A stretch of 64,000 nt of DNA from the NCBI GenBank assembly GCA_021732005.1, contig JAKFVT010000024.1:145351-209350 (forward strand), read 5' to 3'. Position 1 is the first letter of the stretch. Each line of letters opens with the position of its first letter. A model generated the notes under the pieces. That model had not been told where the DNA came from, did not search any database, and saw only the letters and a list, made by a program, of their open reading frames with translations. The position numbers and the translations under genes are program-made. Positions 53,339-61,857 of the stretch are shown here, in pieces. The DNA comes from Mycobacterium sp. Lineage in GTDB: Bacteria; Actinomycetota; Actinomycetes; Mycobacteriales; Mycobacteriaceae.

Positions 53339-53851
53339 TTACTTGGCGTTCGTCATGCCACGCGGTCCACGCGACAGCGACACGACGCCGGACTGCACGA
53401 TCTCGCGCACGCCATAGGGTTCGAGCACCCGCAGGAACGCCTCGATCTTCTCCTGGGTGCCGGTCGCCTCGATGGTCAGCGACTCGGTGGACACGTCGAT
53501 CACCTTGGCACGGAACAGGTTCACCGCCTCGATGACCTGACCGCGGGTGCCGGCGTCGGCGCGGACTTTGATCAGCGCCAGTTCACGGTGCACCGAGTTC
53601 TCGACGTCCTGCTCGACGATCTTGATTACGTTGATCAGCTTGTTGAGCTGCTTGGTGATCTGCTCGAGCGGGGTCTCCTCCGCGGTGACGACAATCGTCA
53701 TCCGCGACATGTTCTTCTGCTCGGTGGCTCCGACGGCCAACGACTCGATGTTGAAGCCGCGCCTGGAGAACAGTGCGGCCACCCGGGCCAGCACACCGGG
53801 CTTGTCTTCGACCAGCACCGAAAGGGTGTGGGTGACAGTGTTTCCCGCCAT
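53339..53851 (-). CDS. ilvN: Acetolactate synthase regulatory subunit
   Basis: 170 residues. The N-terminal ACT domain (THTLSVLVEDKPGVLARVAALFSRRGFNIESLAVG) binds valine and gives feedback inhibition; a second ACT-like half follows (VRADAGTRGQVIEAVNLFRAKVIDVS). The ATG overlaps the ilvB stop by one base (TGATG), which fits stoichiometric synthesis with the catalytic subunit. Confidence 0.97.
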   Translation of the reverse strand: MAGNTVTHTLSVLVEDKPGVLARVAALFSRRGFNIESLAVGATEQKNMSRMTIVVTAEETPLEQITKQLNKLINVIKIVEQDVENSVHRELALIKVRADAGTRGQVIEAVNLFRAKVIDVSTESLTIEATGTQEKIEAFLRVLEPYGVREIVQSGVVSLSRGPRGMTNAK

Positions 53852-55710
53852 CAGGCCCGTCCCTCCTCATTGTCGTCGAACAGCGGGCGGATGTTGCGCG
53901 CCGCCATGATCTCGTCGTTGCCGCATCCCGCGGCGACCATCGGCCACACCTGGGCGTCGGCGCCGACGATGAAGTCGATCACCACCGGCCGGTCGTTGAC
54001 GGCCCGGGCCTGGTTGATCACGTCGATCACGTCTTCTTCACGCTCGCAACGCAACCCGACACACCCGTACGCCTCGGCCAGCTTGACGAAGTCCGGGATG
54101 CGATGGCTGTGGGTGGCCAGATCGGTTTGGCTGTACCGCTCTTCGTAGAACAGGGTCTGCCACTGGCGGACCATGCCCAGGTTGCCGTTGTTGATCAGCG
54201 CGACCTTGATCGGCACCCCTTCGACCGCGCAGGTGGCCAGCTCCTGATTGGTCATCTGGAAGCAGCCGTCACCGTCGATCGCCCACACCTCGGCGTCGGG
54301 GCGGGCCATCTTGGCGCCCATGGCCGCCGGGACGGCGTAGCCCATGGTGCCCAGACCGCCGGAATTCAGCCAGGTGCGCGGGTTTTCGTAGGAGATGAAC
54401 TGCGCTGCCCACATCTGGTGCTGGCCGACGCCCGCGACGTAGATGGCGTCCGGCCCGGCGATCTTACCCAGCTGGGAGATCACGTATTCCGGGCTGAGGC
54501 TGCCGTCGTGCTGCGGGTCGTAGCTCAGCGGGTAGGTCGCCTGGATCCCGTTCAGGTACTCCCACCAATCGGTTTGGTTGTCCCGCGGCGAGGTGCCGAT
54601 CTTGCGCAGCGCCTCGATCAGCTCGCTGATCGCCAGCTTCACGTCGCCCACGATCGGCACGTCGGCGTTGCGGTTCTTACCGATCTCGGCGGGGTCGATG
54701 TCGACGTGGATCACCTTCGCCTCGGGGGCAAAGGAATCCAGCTTGCCGGTCACCCGGTCGTCGAACCGTGCACCCAACGCGATCAGCAGGTCGCTCTTCT
54801 GCAGGGCGGCCACCGCGGCGACGGTGCCGTGCATGCCCGGCATACCCAGGTTCTGCTGGTGGCTGTCCGGGAACGCGCCGCGCGCCATCAGGGTGGTGAC
54901 CACCGGGATGCCGGTCAGTTCGGCCAGCGTCCGCAACTCGTCGGTGGCCTGTCCGCGGATCACGCCGCCGCCGACATAGAGCACCGGCTTGTGAGCGGTG
55001 GCGATCAGCTTGGCGGCCTCGCGGATCTGCCGGCTGTGCGGCTTCGTGTTCGGCTTGTAGCCGGGCAGGTCGATCTGCGGCGGCCACGAGAACATGCACG
55101 GTCCCTGCAGGATGTCCTTCGGGATGTCGACGAGAACCGCACCCGGCCGTCCGCTTTGGGCGATGTGGAATGCCTCGGCGATCACCCGCGGGATGTCGTC
55201 GCCGTTGCGCACCAGGAAATTGTGCTTGGTGATCGGCATCGTGATGCCGGAAATGTCCGCTTCCTGGAACGCGTCGGTCCCGATCAGCGTCCGTCCGACC
55301 TGCCCGGTGATGGCGACCACCGGGATGGAGTCCATCTGCGCGTCGGCCAGCGGAGTGACCAGGTTGGTGGCACCGGGGCCCGACGTGGCCATCATGACCC
55401 CGACCTTGCCGGTGGCGTGCGCGTAACCGCTGGCGGCGTGCCCGGCGCCCTGTTCGTGGCGGACCAGCACGTGACGCAGTTTCTGGGAGTCGTAGAGCGG
55501 GTCGTAGACCGGCAGCACCGCGCCGCCCGGGATTCCGAAGATGGTCTCGACGCCGATCTCCTCCAGCGAACGGACTACCGCCTGGGCGCCCGTGAGCTGC
55601 TCCGGGGCGACGCGCTTGGCGGCGGTCGTGCCGTTCTTACCGGCGGTATGTGCTGGGCCTGGGCTGTCGGCGGTGGCCGACGGCTCGGGTGGTCGCGTGG
55701 GTGCGCTCAC
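53851..55710 (-). CDS. ilvB: Acetolactate synthase catalytic subunit
   Basis: 619-residue thiamine-diphosphate enzyme. Motifs: [20 protein letters not shown] with [19 protein letters not shown] (catalytic Glu), [18 protein letters not shown], and the ThDP/Mg motif [39 protein letters not shown]. The N-terminal 35 residues are Ala/Pro-rich and variable. Its mRNA leader contains an attenuator. Confidence 0.98.
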   Translation of the reverse strand: MSAPTRPPEPSATADSPGPAHTAGKNGTTAAKRVAPEQLTGAQAVVRSLEEIGVETIFGIPGGAVLPVYDPLYDSQKLRHVLVRHEQGAGHAASGYAHATGKVGVMMATSGPGATNLVTPLADAQMDSIPVVAITGQVGRTLIGTDAFQEADISGITMPITKHNFLVRNGDDIPRVIAEAFHIAQSGRPGAVLVDIPKDILQGPCMFSWPPQIDLPGYKPNTKPHSRQIREAAKLIATAHKPVLYVGGGVIRGQATDELRTLAELTGIPVVTTLMARGAFPDSHQQNLGMPGMHGTVAAVAALQKSDLLIALGARFDDRVTGKLDSFAPEAKVIHVDIDPAEIGKNRNADVPIVGDVKLAISELIEALRKIGTSPRDNQTDWWEYLNGIQATYPLSYDPQHDGSLSPEYVISQLGKIAGPDAIYVAGVGQHQMWAAQFISYENPRTWLNSGGLGTMGYAVPAAMGAKMARPDAEVWAIDGDGCFQMTNQELATCAVEGVPIKVALINNGNLGMVRQWQTLFYEERYSQTDLATHSHRIPDFVKLAEAYGCVGLRCEREEDVIDVINQARAVNDRPVVIDFIVGADAQVWPMVAAGCGNDEIMAARNIRPLFDDNEEGRA

Positions 55711-55751
55711 GATGTCGTCCTTTTCGGTCTGCGTTCATTTCTTCGGACAAG

Positions 55752-55787
55752 AAAAAACCCCCGTCAGCTTCGGCGGCTGTACGAGGG
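55752..55787 (-). terminator. Intrinsic terminator of the ilvB attenuator
   Basis: On the minus strand CCCTCGT and ACGGGGG, then CAGC and GCTG, pair around a short loop (55758-55787; one bulged A, one G-U pair), followed directly by six U residues (55752-55757). It lies about 40 bp before the ilvB start codon and 20 bp after the leader peptide stop, the textbook layout for transcription attenuation. Confidence 0.85.
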
Positions 55788-55789
55788 TT

Positions 55790-55844
55790 GCGCGCTGGTG
55801 CGTGTGGCTATGCCCGTGTCGGGGCAAGCGCGGCACCAACGCGC
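55790..55844 (-). promoter_or_regulatory. Pause hairpin (1:2) of the ilvB attenuator
   Basis: GCGCGTTGGTG inside the leader frame (55834-55844) pairs along 11 bases (one G-U) with CACCAGCGCGC (55790-55800). A ribosome stalled on the early Val/Ile codons would cover the first arm and free the second. The antiterminator partner is not resolved by eye. Confidence 0.6.
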
Positions 55845-55879
55845 TGGCCAATTACTACGAGCATTCCGCCGGTCTTCAT
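55808..55879 (-). CDS. ilvB leader peptide
   Basis: A 23-codon frame from the ATG at 55879, or 18 codons from the ATG at 55864, whose centre reads MLVVIGQRVG: Leu, Val, Val and Ile codons in a row, then a further Val and a Leu. It ends in TAG just before the pause hairpin and terminator. A -10 TACCGT ends 8 bases before the first ATG, so the transcript is probably leaderless or nearly so. Codon content and placement mark it as a regulatory leader for branched-chain amino acid shortage. Confidence 0.75.
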   Translation of the reverse strand: MKTGGMLVVIGQRVGAALAPTRA

Positions 55880-55887
55880 AACCTGCG

Positions 55888-55917
55888 ACGGTAGCCTCCG
55901 CACTGGTCAAGCGTCAA
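55888..55917 (-). promoter_or_regulatory. ilvB operon promoter
   Basis: On the minus strand TTGACG (55917-55912), an 18-bp spacer and TACCGT (55893-55888). The -10 ends 8 bases before the leader peptide ATG at 55879. Confidence 0.6.
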
Positions 55918-55957
55918 ATCCCGACTCGCGACCCAAGTCGCGCCGCCGGTTGGTGGG

Positions 55958-56383
55958 ATGATGGCAGCCATGGCCTCCCGTCGTGCACGCGATGAATCGA
56001 CGACCAAACCCACCAAACCCGTGGTGATCCGGATGTCGCCGATGGCGCATTTCGCCTCGGGCTTCCTGGCACTGGGCCTGCTGGTGATGATCACCGTGTT
56101 CCCCACCTGGGGTGCGGTGTTCATGGTGCTGCCCATCCTGGCATCGGTGGCGATCGTGCGTCTGCGCACCGTGGCTGACCGCAACACCCTGACGGCACGC
56201 ACTCTGTTCGGCAGCCGCACGGTCGGCTGGGACGAGGTCGACGGTCTCGGGTTCGAGCGCACATCGTGGGCACGGGCGCACTTGCGGGACGGCTCGCAGC
56301 TGCTGTTGCCCGCGGTGACGTTCACGACGCTGCCGCTGCTGGCCGAGGCCAGCGGCGGACGGGTACCCAATCCGTACGAGTGA
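55958..56383 (+). CDS. PH-like (bPH) domain membrane protein
   Basis: Up to 141 residues; ATGs at 55958, 55961 and 55970 are all possible starts. Two adjacent membrane segments (FASGFLALGLLVMITVFPTWGAVFMVLPILASVAIV) are followed by a bacterial PH-like segment (TVADRNTLTARTLFGSRTVGWDEVDGLGFERTSWARAHLRDGSQLLLPAV). It matches the low-molecular-weight antigen CFP6 of M. tuberculosis (Rv3004) by position and layout. Function unknown. Confidence 0.82.
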   Translation: MMAAMASRRARDESTTKPTKPVVIRMSPMAHFASGFLALGLLVMITVFPTWGAVFMVLPILASVAIVRLRTVADRNTLTARTLFGSRTVGWDEVDGLGFERTSWARAHLRDGSQLLLPAVTFTTLPLLAEASGGRVPNPYE

Positions 56384-56405
56384 TCAGGCCGTACGAGTGA
56401 TCAGG
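56372..56405. repeat. 17-bp tandem duplication over convergent stop codons
   Basis: CCGTACGAGTGATCAGG occurs twice head to tail (56372-56388 and 56389-56405). Each copy contains GTGATCA, which supplies the TGA of the plus-strand gene and the TGA of the minus-strand gene, so both genes keep an intact stop. Confidence 0.9.
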
Positions 56406-57234
56406 CCAGTGGGTTGTTGCCGTGCAGGAACACCCACGCCGCGATGCCGCCACCGATGCCGAGCAGCAAGGCGATGAACGACCCGACGAACGGGCGCCGG
56501 GCCCAGCCGCGTCCGCCGTCGAATCCGTAGCGGCCGGGGCCGACAAGGATGACCGCCGAGGTCGCGACGATCAGCACCAGCAGGTACTCGATGCCGTCCG
56601 GTCCCAATACGGCGAGGTAGCCGTCCTGGCGCTGTGCCGAGATGATCGTGAGCAAGCTGTTCACCAGGTAGGCGATCCCGCCCGCGGCGGCGATCGGGGT
56701 GAACAGCCCGAGCACCAGCAGGACACCCACCAGGATCTGGGCGCCGGCACCGGCATAGGTGAGCACGCTGGCGTGCTGGTATCCGGCGTCGGCGAGCGCG
56801 GTCTTGAAGCCGTCCAGCCCCTGGCCGCCCCACCAGCCGAAAGCCTTCTGCAGTCCGTGTCCGATGAATGCCGCACCGATGACGACGCGCAACAGCAACA
56901 GGCCGAGGTCCTGGGTGCCGCGACGACCCGCGGCCTTCGCCCGTTCTTCGGCGTCGATGGGTTCGATCTCCATCGGCGTGGCCTGCGAGGGCGTCGGGTC
57001 CATGTGCGGCTGCACATAGGGCAACGGCTCGGGGTCGTGCAGCAGGCCGTAGCCGGTCGACGGCGCCGAACCCGGCAGTCCCGACGTGTAGTGCGGAATC
57101 GTCGTGGTCTCGAAGTCGCCACCGTAGGTGGCTGAGGGGAGATCGTCCTCCGGGTCGACCAGCTTGGCCGACGTCGGCCGGGCCGAGGAATCGTCGGGGC
57201 GCTGCCAGTGCGGATCGGGGCCTTGACTCGTCAC
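56401..57234 (-). CDS. DoxX family membrane protein
   Basis: 277 residues. A long hydrophilic N-terminus (about 115 residues, Pro/Asp-rich, starting at the GTG at 57234, VTSQGPDPHWQRP) precedes a DoxX domain with four membrane segments: LGLLLLRVVIGAAFIGHGLQKAFGWWGGQGL, ILVGVLLVLGLFTPIAAAGGIAYLV and two more. In M. tuberculosis DoxX-like proteins work with SodA and SseA in radical detoxification. Whether this one does is unknown (Rv3005c position). Confidence 0.85.
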   Translation of the reverse strand: MTSQGPDPHWQRPDDSSARPTSAKLVDPEDDLPSATYGGDFETTTIPHYTSGLPGSAPSTGYGLLHDPEPLPYVQPHMDPTPSQATPMEIEPIDAEERAKAAGRRGTQDLGLLLLRVVIGAAFIGHGLQKAFGWWGGQGLDGFKTALADAGYQHASVLTYAGAGAQILVGVLLVLGLFTPIAAAGGIAYLVNSLLTIISAQRQDGYLAVLGPDGIEYLLVLIVATSAVILVGPGRYGFDGGRGWARRPFVGSFIALLLGIGGGIAAWVFLHGNNPLA

Positions 57235-57370
57235 GGGAGTCAGAGTAAGGCCACCCAGGGTGCAAACCGGGGATTTGAGCGGCGCTTCTAGCGGCCAATA
57301 TTGCCTGGATTTCGCGTCACTGCCGGGCCGTCGTGGCGAACATCGACGCGATATCCGTAACCTGGCGGGC

Positions 57371-58501
57371 ATGCAGGTACGCCGGTCGGTTCGCGGAGTG
57401 CTGGCCGGGATCTGTGCAGTGACGGTCGTGGCCGGGTCGTCGGCGGGCTGCGCGAAGTTCAACAACGACATTTCGCAGCCCTTCACGACGGCCCCGCAGC
57501 TGGCCCCGGGCCAGTCGTCGACCCCGCCGCCGCCACCGCCGCTGCCGCCCAAGCCCTTCCCCAAGGTCTGCCCCGCGCCCGGCGTCATGCAGGGCTGCCT
57601 GGAGAGCACCAGCGGGTTGATCATGGGTCCGGACAGCAAGACCGCGCTGGTGGCCGAACGCACCACCGGTGCCGTCAAAGACGTGTCGGTGAGCGCCGAG
57701 CCGAAAATCCACACCGTCATCCCGGTCGACCCCAGCGGTGACGGCGGGCTGATGGACATCGTGCTGTCCCCCACCTACTCGCAGGACCGGCTGATGTACG
57801 CCTACATCAGCACGCCCACCGATAACCGGGTGATCCGGGTTGCCGACGGCGACATCCCCAAGGACATCCTGACCGGGATTCCCAAGGGCGCCACGGGCAA
57901 CAGCGGATCGTTGATCTTTACCAGCCCGACGACGCTCGTCGTGCAGACCGGCGACGCGGGCAACCCGGCCCTGGCCGCGGATCCGAAGTCGTTGGCCGGC
58001 AAGGTCATCCGCCTCGAACAGCCGACCACCGTGCAACCCGCGCCGCCCACCACAGCGCTGTCCGGAATGGGTCCGGCCGGCGGCATGTGCATCGATCCCA
58101 CCGACAAGTCGCTCTACATCACCGATCGCTCCGCGGCCGGTGACCGCCTGCAGCGCATCACACCGGACGCCAAGACCTCCACGGTGTGGACGTGGCCGGA
58201 CCGGCCCGGCGTCGCGGGCTGTGCCGCCCTGGATGGCACGGTGCTGGTGAACCTGGTGAACGCCAAGCAGACCGTCGCGGTGCGACTGGCGAAGGGCACC
58301 GGGTCGGTGACCGGTGAGCCCGAGGTGGTGCGCCAGGACACGCACGGCCACGCCTGGGCGCTGCAGGTCGCCCCGGACGGAAACATCTGGGGCGCAACGA
58401 TCAACCGCACCGCCGGGGACGCCGAGAAGCTCGACGACGTGGTCTTCCCGCTCTTCCCGCAGGGCGGCGGCTTCCCGCGCAGCAACGCCGACAACACCTG
58501 A
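57371..58501 (+). CDS. lppZ: LppZ-like lipoprotein with sorbosone/glucose-dehydrogenase fold
   Basis: 376 residues. The signal peptide GVLAGICAVTVVAGSSAGC ends in a lipobox-like SAGC, giving a lipid-anchored envelope protein. A Pro-rich spacer (PPPPPPLPP) follows, then a beta-propeller-like region with DIVLSPTYSQDRLMYAYIS, GNSGSLIFTSPTTLVVQTGDAGNP and GGMCIDPTDKSLYITDRSAAGDRLQRI. Cys residues after the spacer may form a disulfide. Enzymatic activity is not established for this family. Confidence 0.87.
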   Translation: MQVRRSVRGVLAGICAVTVVAGSSAGCAKFNNDISQPFTTAPQLAPGQSSTPPPPPPLPPKPFPKVCPAPGVMQGCLESTSGLIMGPDSKTALVAERTTGAVKDVSVSAEPKIHTVIPVDPSGDGGLMDIVLSPTYSQDRLMYAYISTPTDNRVIRVADGDIPKDILTGIPKGATGNSGSLIFTSPTTLVVQTGDAGNPALAADPKSLAGKVIRLEQPTTVQPAPPTTALSGMGPAGGMCIDPTDKSLYITDRSAAGDRLQRITPDAKTSTVWTWPDRPGVAGCAALDGTVLVNLVNAKQTVAVRLAKGTGSVTGEPEVVRQDTHGHAWALQVAPDGNIWGATINRTAGDAEKLDDVVFPLFPQGGGFPRSNADNT

Positions 58502-58594
58502 CGCCCAAACCAAACGGGTCTCCCAGAGCTGGTCGTTTTCGATCCACATCCGCAGGTCGCGGGCCTGCCAGGCAACCCGGCTCTGGTAGCGTCT

Positions 58595-58608
58595 ACCAAA
58601 TATTGGGT
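58595..58608. promoter_or_regulatory. Candidate TetR operator
   Basis: Near-palindrome ACCAAATATTGGGT, 12 of 14 positions symmetric, 19 bp before the double-TetR gene, in an otherwise featureless 126-bp gap. The position suggests autoregulation. Confidence 0.45.
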
Positions 58609-58627
58609 TCCAGCCGCTGGAGGAGTC

Positions 58628-59911
58628 ATGGGTCGCTCGCGCATGACACCGAACGTGGGGGCGAGCCATGCCTACGACGACGGCACGCGCCGCACCGAGA
58701 TCTTGCAGACCGCGGCCGCGATCATCGCGACGTCCGGCCTGCGCACGTCCTTGCAGGAGATCGCCGACGCGGCAGGCATTCTTCCCGGCAGCCTGTATCA
58801 CCACTTCGATTCCAAAGAAGCGATCCTCGTCGAGTTGCTGCACCGCTATCACGAGGACCTGGACCGGATCGCCGACGAGGCGCAGGGCCGTCTCAACGAT
58901 CCCGAGTTCCATCCCGCCTTCGACCAGATCGCCGACCTGTGCAAGGCGATCGCGCAGTGCTCGGTCACCCATCGTGCCGCCTTGCAGATGTCGTTCTACG
59001 AGGGCCCTAGTTCGAATCACGAGCTGACCGCCCTGGCGGCGCGCCGCCCCACCGCGCTGCTGCAGTCGATGCTGGAAACCCTTCGGGCGGCACGCTGGAG
59101 CGGTTACCTGAGGTCCGACGTCGATCTTGCCGTGCTGTCCGAGCGGATCGTGCAGACGATGCTGCAGATCGGGCTCGACGTCATGCGCGGCAACGCCAGC
59201 TCCGACAAGTCGGCGGCGCTGCTGTGCCGAATCCTTCTCGAGGGCCTGGCCGCCGGCTCACCGACCGACGAACAACTGGACGGATCAGCGGCGTTCCTGG
59301 CCGCCGACGCCGTCGTCCGGTCCTGGACCGTTGCCACCGACGCCGAGGCCGACGACAAGGCGGCCCATGTACGCGCCATCGCCAGAACAGAATTCGGCAA
59401 GAAGGGCTACGAGGTCACGACCGTCCGCGACATCGCATCGGCCGCGGGAATGGGCACCGGCACCGTCTACCGGTTGATCGGATCGAAAGATCAACTGCTG
59501 GCGTCGATCATGCAGTCGTTCGGTGAGAAGGTCGCCATGGGATGGTCCGAGGTGCTGCGGGCGGACTCCACGATCATCGAGAAGCTGGACGCCCTCAGCT
59601 GGATCAACACCAACGCGTTGGACCGCTTTGCCGACGAGTTCCGCATTCAGCTGGCGTGGATGAGGCAGTCTCCCCCGGACACGCCCAACCCGGGATGGCT
59701 GTTCACCAAACGGGTTCGGCAGATGAGACGCCTTCTCGCCGAGGGCATCGAGTCCGGCGAGATCAGCATCGATAGCCCGTCGAACGATCTGCTGGCACGC
59801 TCGGTGATCGGCGTCGGCTGGATTCCCGAAACCATCCTGCGCGAAATCGGCACCCGCGCCTCGCTGCTGTGCGTGCGCGACACCTCACTTCGCGGCGTCG
59901 TCGTGGCGTGA
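58628..59911 (+). CDS. Double TetR-family regulator (two DNA-binding domains in one chain)
   Basis: 427 residues, twice the usual TetR size. The first TetR_N domain is at about 20-70 (RRTEILQTAAAIIATSGLRTSLQEIADAAGILPGSLYHHFDSKEAIL) with its ligand domain to about 235. A second TetR_N domain is at about 245-295 (VRAIARTEFGKKGYEVTTVRDIASAAGMGTGTVYRLIGSKDQLLASIM) with its own C-terminal domain. Convergent with the SDR/P450 chimera, 8 bp between stops. It probably controls the neighbouring SDR-AveC-P450 cluster or a distant lipid/steroid regulon. Confidence 0.88.
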   Translation: MGRSRMTPNVGASHAYDDGTRRTEILQTAAAIIATSGLRTSLQEIADAAGILPGSLYHHFDSKEAILVELLHRYHEDLDRIADEAQGRLNDPEFHPAFDQIADLCKAIAQCSVTHRAALQMSFYEGPSSNHELTALAARRPTALLQSMLETLRAARWSGYLRSDVDLAVLSERIVQTMLQIGLDVMRGNASSDKSAALLCRILLEGLAAGSPTDEQLDGSAAFLAADAVVRSWTVATDAEADDKAAHVRAIARTEFGKKGYEVTTVRDIASAAGMGTGTVYRLIGSKDQLLASIMQSFGEKVAMGWSEVLRADSTIIEKLDALSWINTNALDRFADEFRIQLAWMRQSPPDTPNPGWLFTKRVRQMRRLLAEGIESGEISIDSPSNDLLARSVIGVGWIPETILREIGTRASLLCVRDTSLRGVVVA

Positions 59912-59919
59912 CGCCTGCC

Positions 59920-60972
59920 CTACTGAGGATCGAACAGCACAGGCAACGACGTCGGCGACCGGAACACCTGCCCGCGGATATGCGGGTCGTCTCCGTCGGG
60001 GTCCATCCGCAGGTTGGGCAGCCGGTCGAGCAACAGGTTGACGGCGGTGCGCATCTCCAGACGCGCCAGATGCATACCGAGACACACGTGCACGCCGTAT
60101 CCCCAACCGAGGTTGCTGCGTGACTCGCGGGACAGATCGAACGTGTCGGGGTCAGGGAAGCGGTCCTCCTGCCGGTTGGCCGCGCCCAGCATCGGCATCA
60201 CCGACGCATCGGGCCCGACCCCGTGACGGCGGAAGGGGCCGCGATCGGCCAGCGCCTTGACCAAGCCGTCGGCGAACCGTTCCGGCGATCTGGCAAGTTT
60301 CATCGCGAAGCGCCCACGGGTGTCCATCGTCTGGTGCAGCCGCGCGTACGGGCCGCCGAAGTAACGGTCGTCGGTGGTACCGGCATCAGTGATGATCTCG
60401 GTGTCGTAGGTGCCGGTGATCAGGACTGTCACGCCAAGACCGAAGGGGGCGATCTCGGAAGCCAGCGATTCGCCCCAACGTTCCATGGCGCCCTTGCTGG
60501 CCGAGTACGGCGCCGTGGCCGGCTGCCCGCGCACCCCGGCCGAGCTGCAGACCAGAACGATCCGGCCCTCCCCCGCGGTCCTCATCGATGGCAACAGCGC
60601 ATTGGTCAAAGCGACCGGACCGATCACGTGAGTGGCGAACATGCGCTGCCACAGGGCGATGTCGGTCTCCTCGGCCATCCCAGCCGACGAGATTCCCGCG
60701 TTGTGCACCACGGCGTACGGCGCGCCGACGCGTTCCTCAATTGCTTTGGCGGCAGCCGAAACCGAGGCTTGATCCATCAGGTCGAGCTGAACACCGATCA
60801 GCCGATCATCGCCCTCGCCCGCACCGGTCGCGTCATGGAGCAACGGCATGCCGCGGTCGGGGGTACGCATGGCGGCCACCACCTGCCAGCCTTCGCGGTA
60901 CAACCGCACGGCCGAGGCGAACCCCAAACCGCGGGCCGCGCCGGTGATCACGACGGTGCGGGGGCTACCCAT
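59920..60972 (-). CDS. SDR / cytochrome P450 C-terminus chimera
   Basis: 350 residues. Residues 1-257 are a short-chain dehydrogenase with TVVITGAARGLGFASAVRLY, VVHNAGISSAG, LVCSSAGVRGQ and the YSASKGA catalytic motif. From residue 258 (codon at 60201) the sequence changes to the end of a P450: VMPMLGAANRQEDRFPDPDTFDLSR, then the heme-binding loop LGWGYGVHVCLGMHLARLEM with the Cys ligand, to the P450 C-terminus. The P450 I-helix and ExxR are missing, so it cannot be a working P450. The SDR has lost only its own tail. The ATG overlaps the end of the AveC-like gene by 8 bp. Confidence 0.85.
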   Translation of the reverse strand: MGSPRTVVITGAARGLGFASAVRLYREGWQVVAAMRTPDRGMPLLHDATGAGEGDDRLIGVQLDLMDQASVSAAAKAIEERVGAPYAVVHNAGISSAGMAEETDIALWQRMFATHVIGPVALTNALLPSMRTAGEGRIVLVCSSAGVRGQPATAPYSASKGAMERWGESLASEIAPFGLGVTVLITGTYDTEIITDAGTTDDRYFGGPYARLHQTMDTRGRFAMKLARSPERFADGLVKALADRGPFRRHGVGPDASVMPMLGAANRQEDRFPDPDTFDLSRESRSNLGWGYGVHVCLGMHLARLEMRTAVNLLLDRLPNLRMDPDGDDPHIRGQVFRSPTSLPVLFDPQ

Positions 60973-61855
60973 TCGCGTTGCCGGGCGCGCAGGCGCCTTC
61001 ACCGGGCGGTGGCGGCGTGACGTCGGGCCGGCCATCGGGCAGACCCTGCTGCCAGGTGGACCACTTGCCGACCGAGAACGGGCCTTGCGCACCGGCCTTC
61101 TCGTAGTAGCCCTGCGGGTCGTACACCTTGGCTTCCGGGAACGGCCATGGGCATGCCACCGAAGCGGCGGCGCCGGTCGCCTTGATCACCCAGAACCATC
61201 CGCCGTAGGCGAAATACGAGACGTTGATGATCGCGAACATCACCAGGAAGGTGCCCAGCACGGGCTTCTTCGGGAAGATCTTCGCCTTCGCGGCGAGCTT
61301 CTCCGCCAATGACTTCCCGGTGTCATCGCGGTAGACGAGGATCCCCGCCGGGATCATCACGAACGTCACCGACAGCGACTCCCAGAGCAGCGGGAACTGG
61401 AAAGTGGTGCCGGCGAACAGCGTTCCCCACGGAATCGCTTGCGCGTAGATGTAAAGACCGGTACGAACCAGGCTGATCTCCAGGATGGCGTCGAAGACGA
61501 AACCGATGACCAGTACCAGTGCGCCGAGGCTGATCAGCGGGTGCCGGGTGACGTACGACTCGGGGCCCCACTTGGCCTGAAGCTTGCGCAGAATCCAGAT
61601 CGCCGGGAAGTAGGGACCGAAATAGAAAGTCACATAACCGAACACGATGAAGGGTTCGACGGTCGGCGACATCATGATCAGGTACCAGGACTCCGGCCAG
61701 TGCAGCAGGGCCGGGTTGTACACCGCGTACGGCGACCAGTTCATGATCGGGTCCTGCCACACGATCAGCGTGGTGACCAGGACCATCATCAGCACCGGGC
61801 TGCCGGGGTTCTTGCGCCGACCGAGGATGAAGACAACGGTCAGCACCACGACCAT
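60965..61855 (-). CDS. Spirocyclase AveC-like membrane protein, 5'-truncated
   Basis: 296 residues from the first in-family Met (61855). Several membrane segments and motifs of the actinobacterial AveC-like family are seen: VLVTTLIVWQDPIMNWSPYAVYNPALLHWP, FVFDAILEISLVRTGLYIYAQAIP and FQFPLLWESLSVTFVMIPAG. The family normally has a further N-terminal segment that is absent: upstream of 61855 the same frame is the antisense of an SDR remnant. So the gene is cut at its 5' end and may lack its promoter. It is coupled to the downstream SDR. Confidence 0.7.
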   Translation of the reverse strand: MVVVLTVVFILGRRKNPGSPVLMMVLVTTLIVWQDPIMNWSPYAVYNPALLHWPESWYLIMMSPTVEPFIVFGYVTFYFGPYFPAIWILRKLQAKWGPESYVTRHPLISLGALVLVIGFVFDAILEISLVRTGLYIYAQAIPWGTLFAGTTFQFPLLWESLSVTFVMIPAGILVYRDDTGKSLAEKLAAKAKIFPKKPVLGTFLVMFAIINVSYFAYGGWFWVIKATGAAASVACPWPFPEAKVYDPQGYYEKAGAQGPFSVGKWSTWQQGLPDGRPDVTPPPPGEGACAPGNANG

Positions 61856-61857
61856 GA

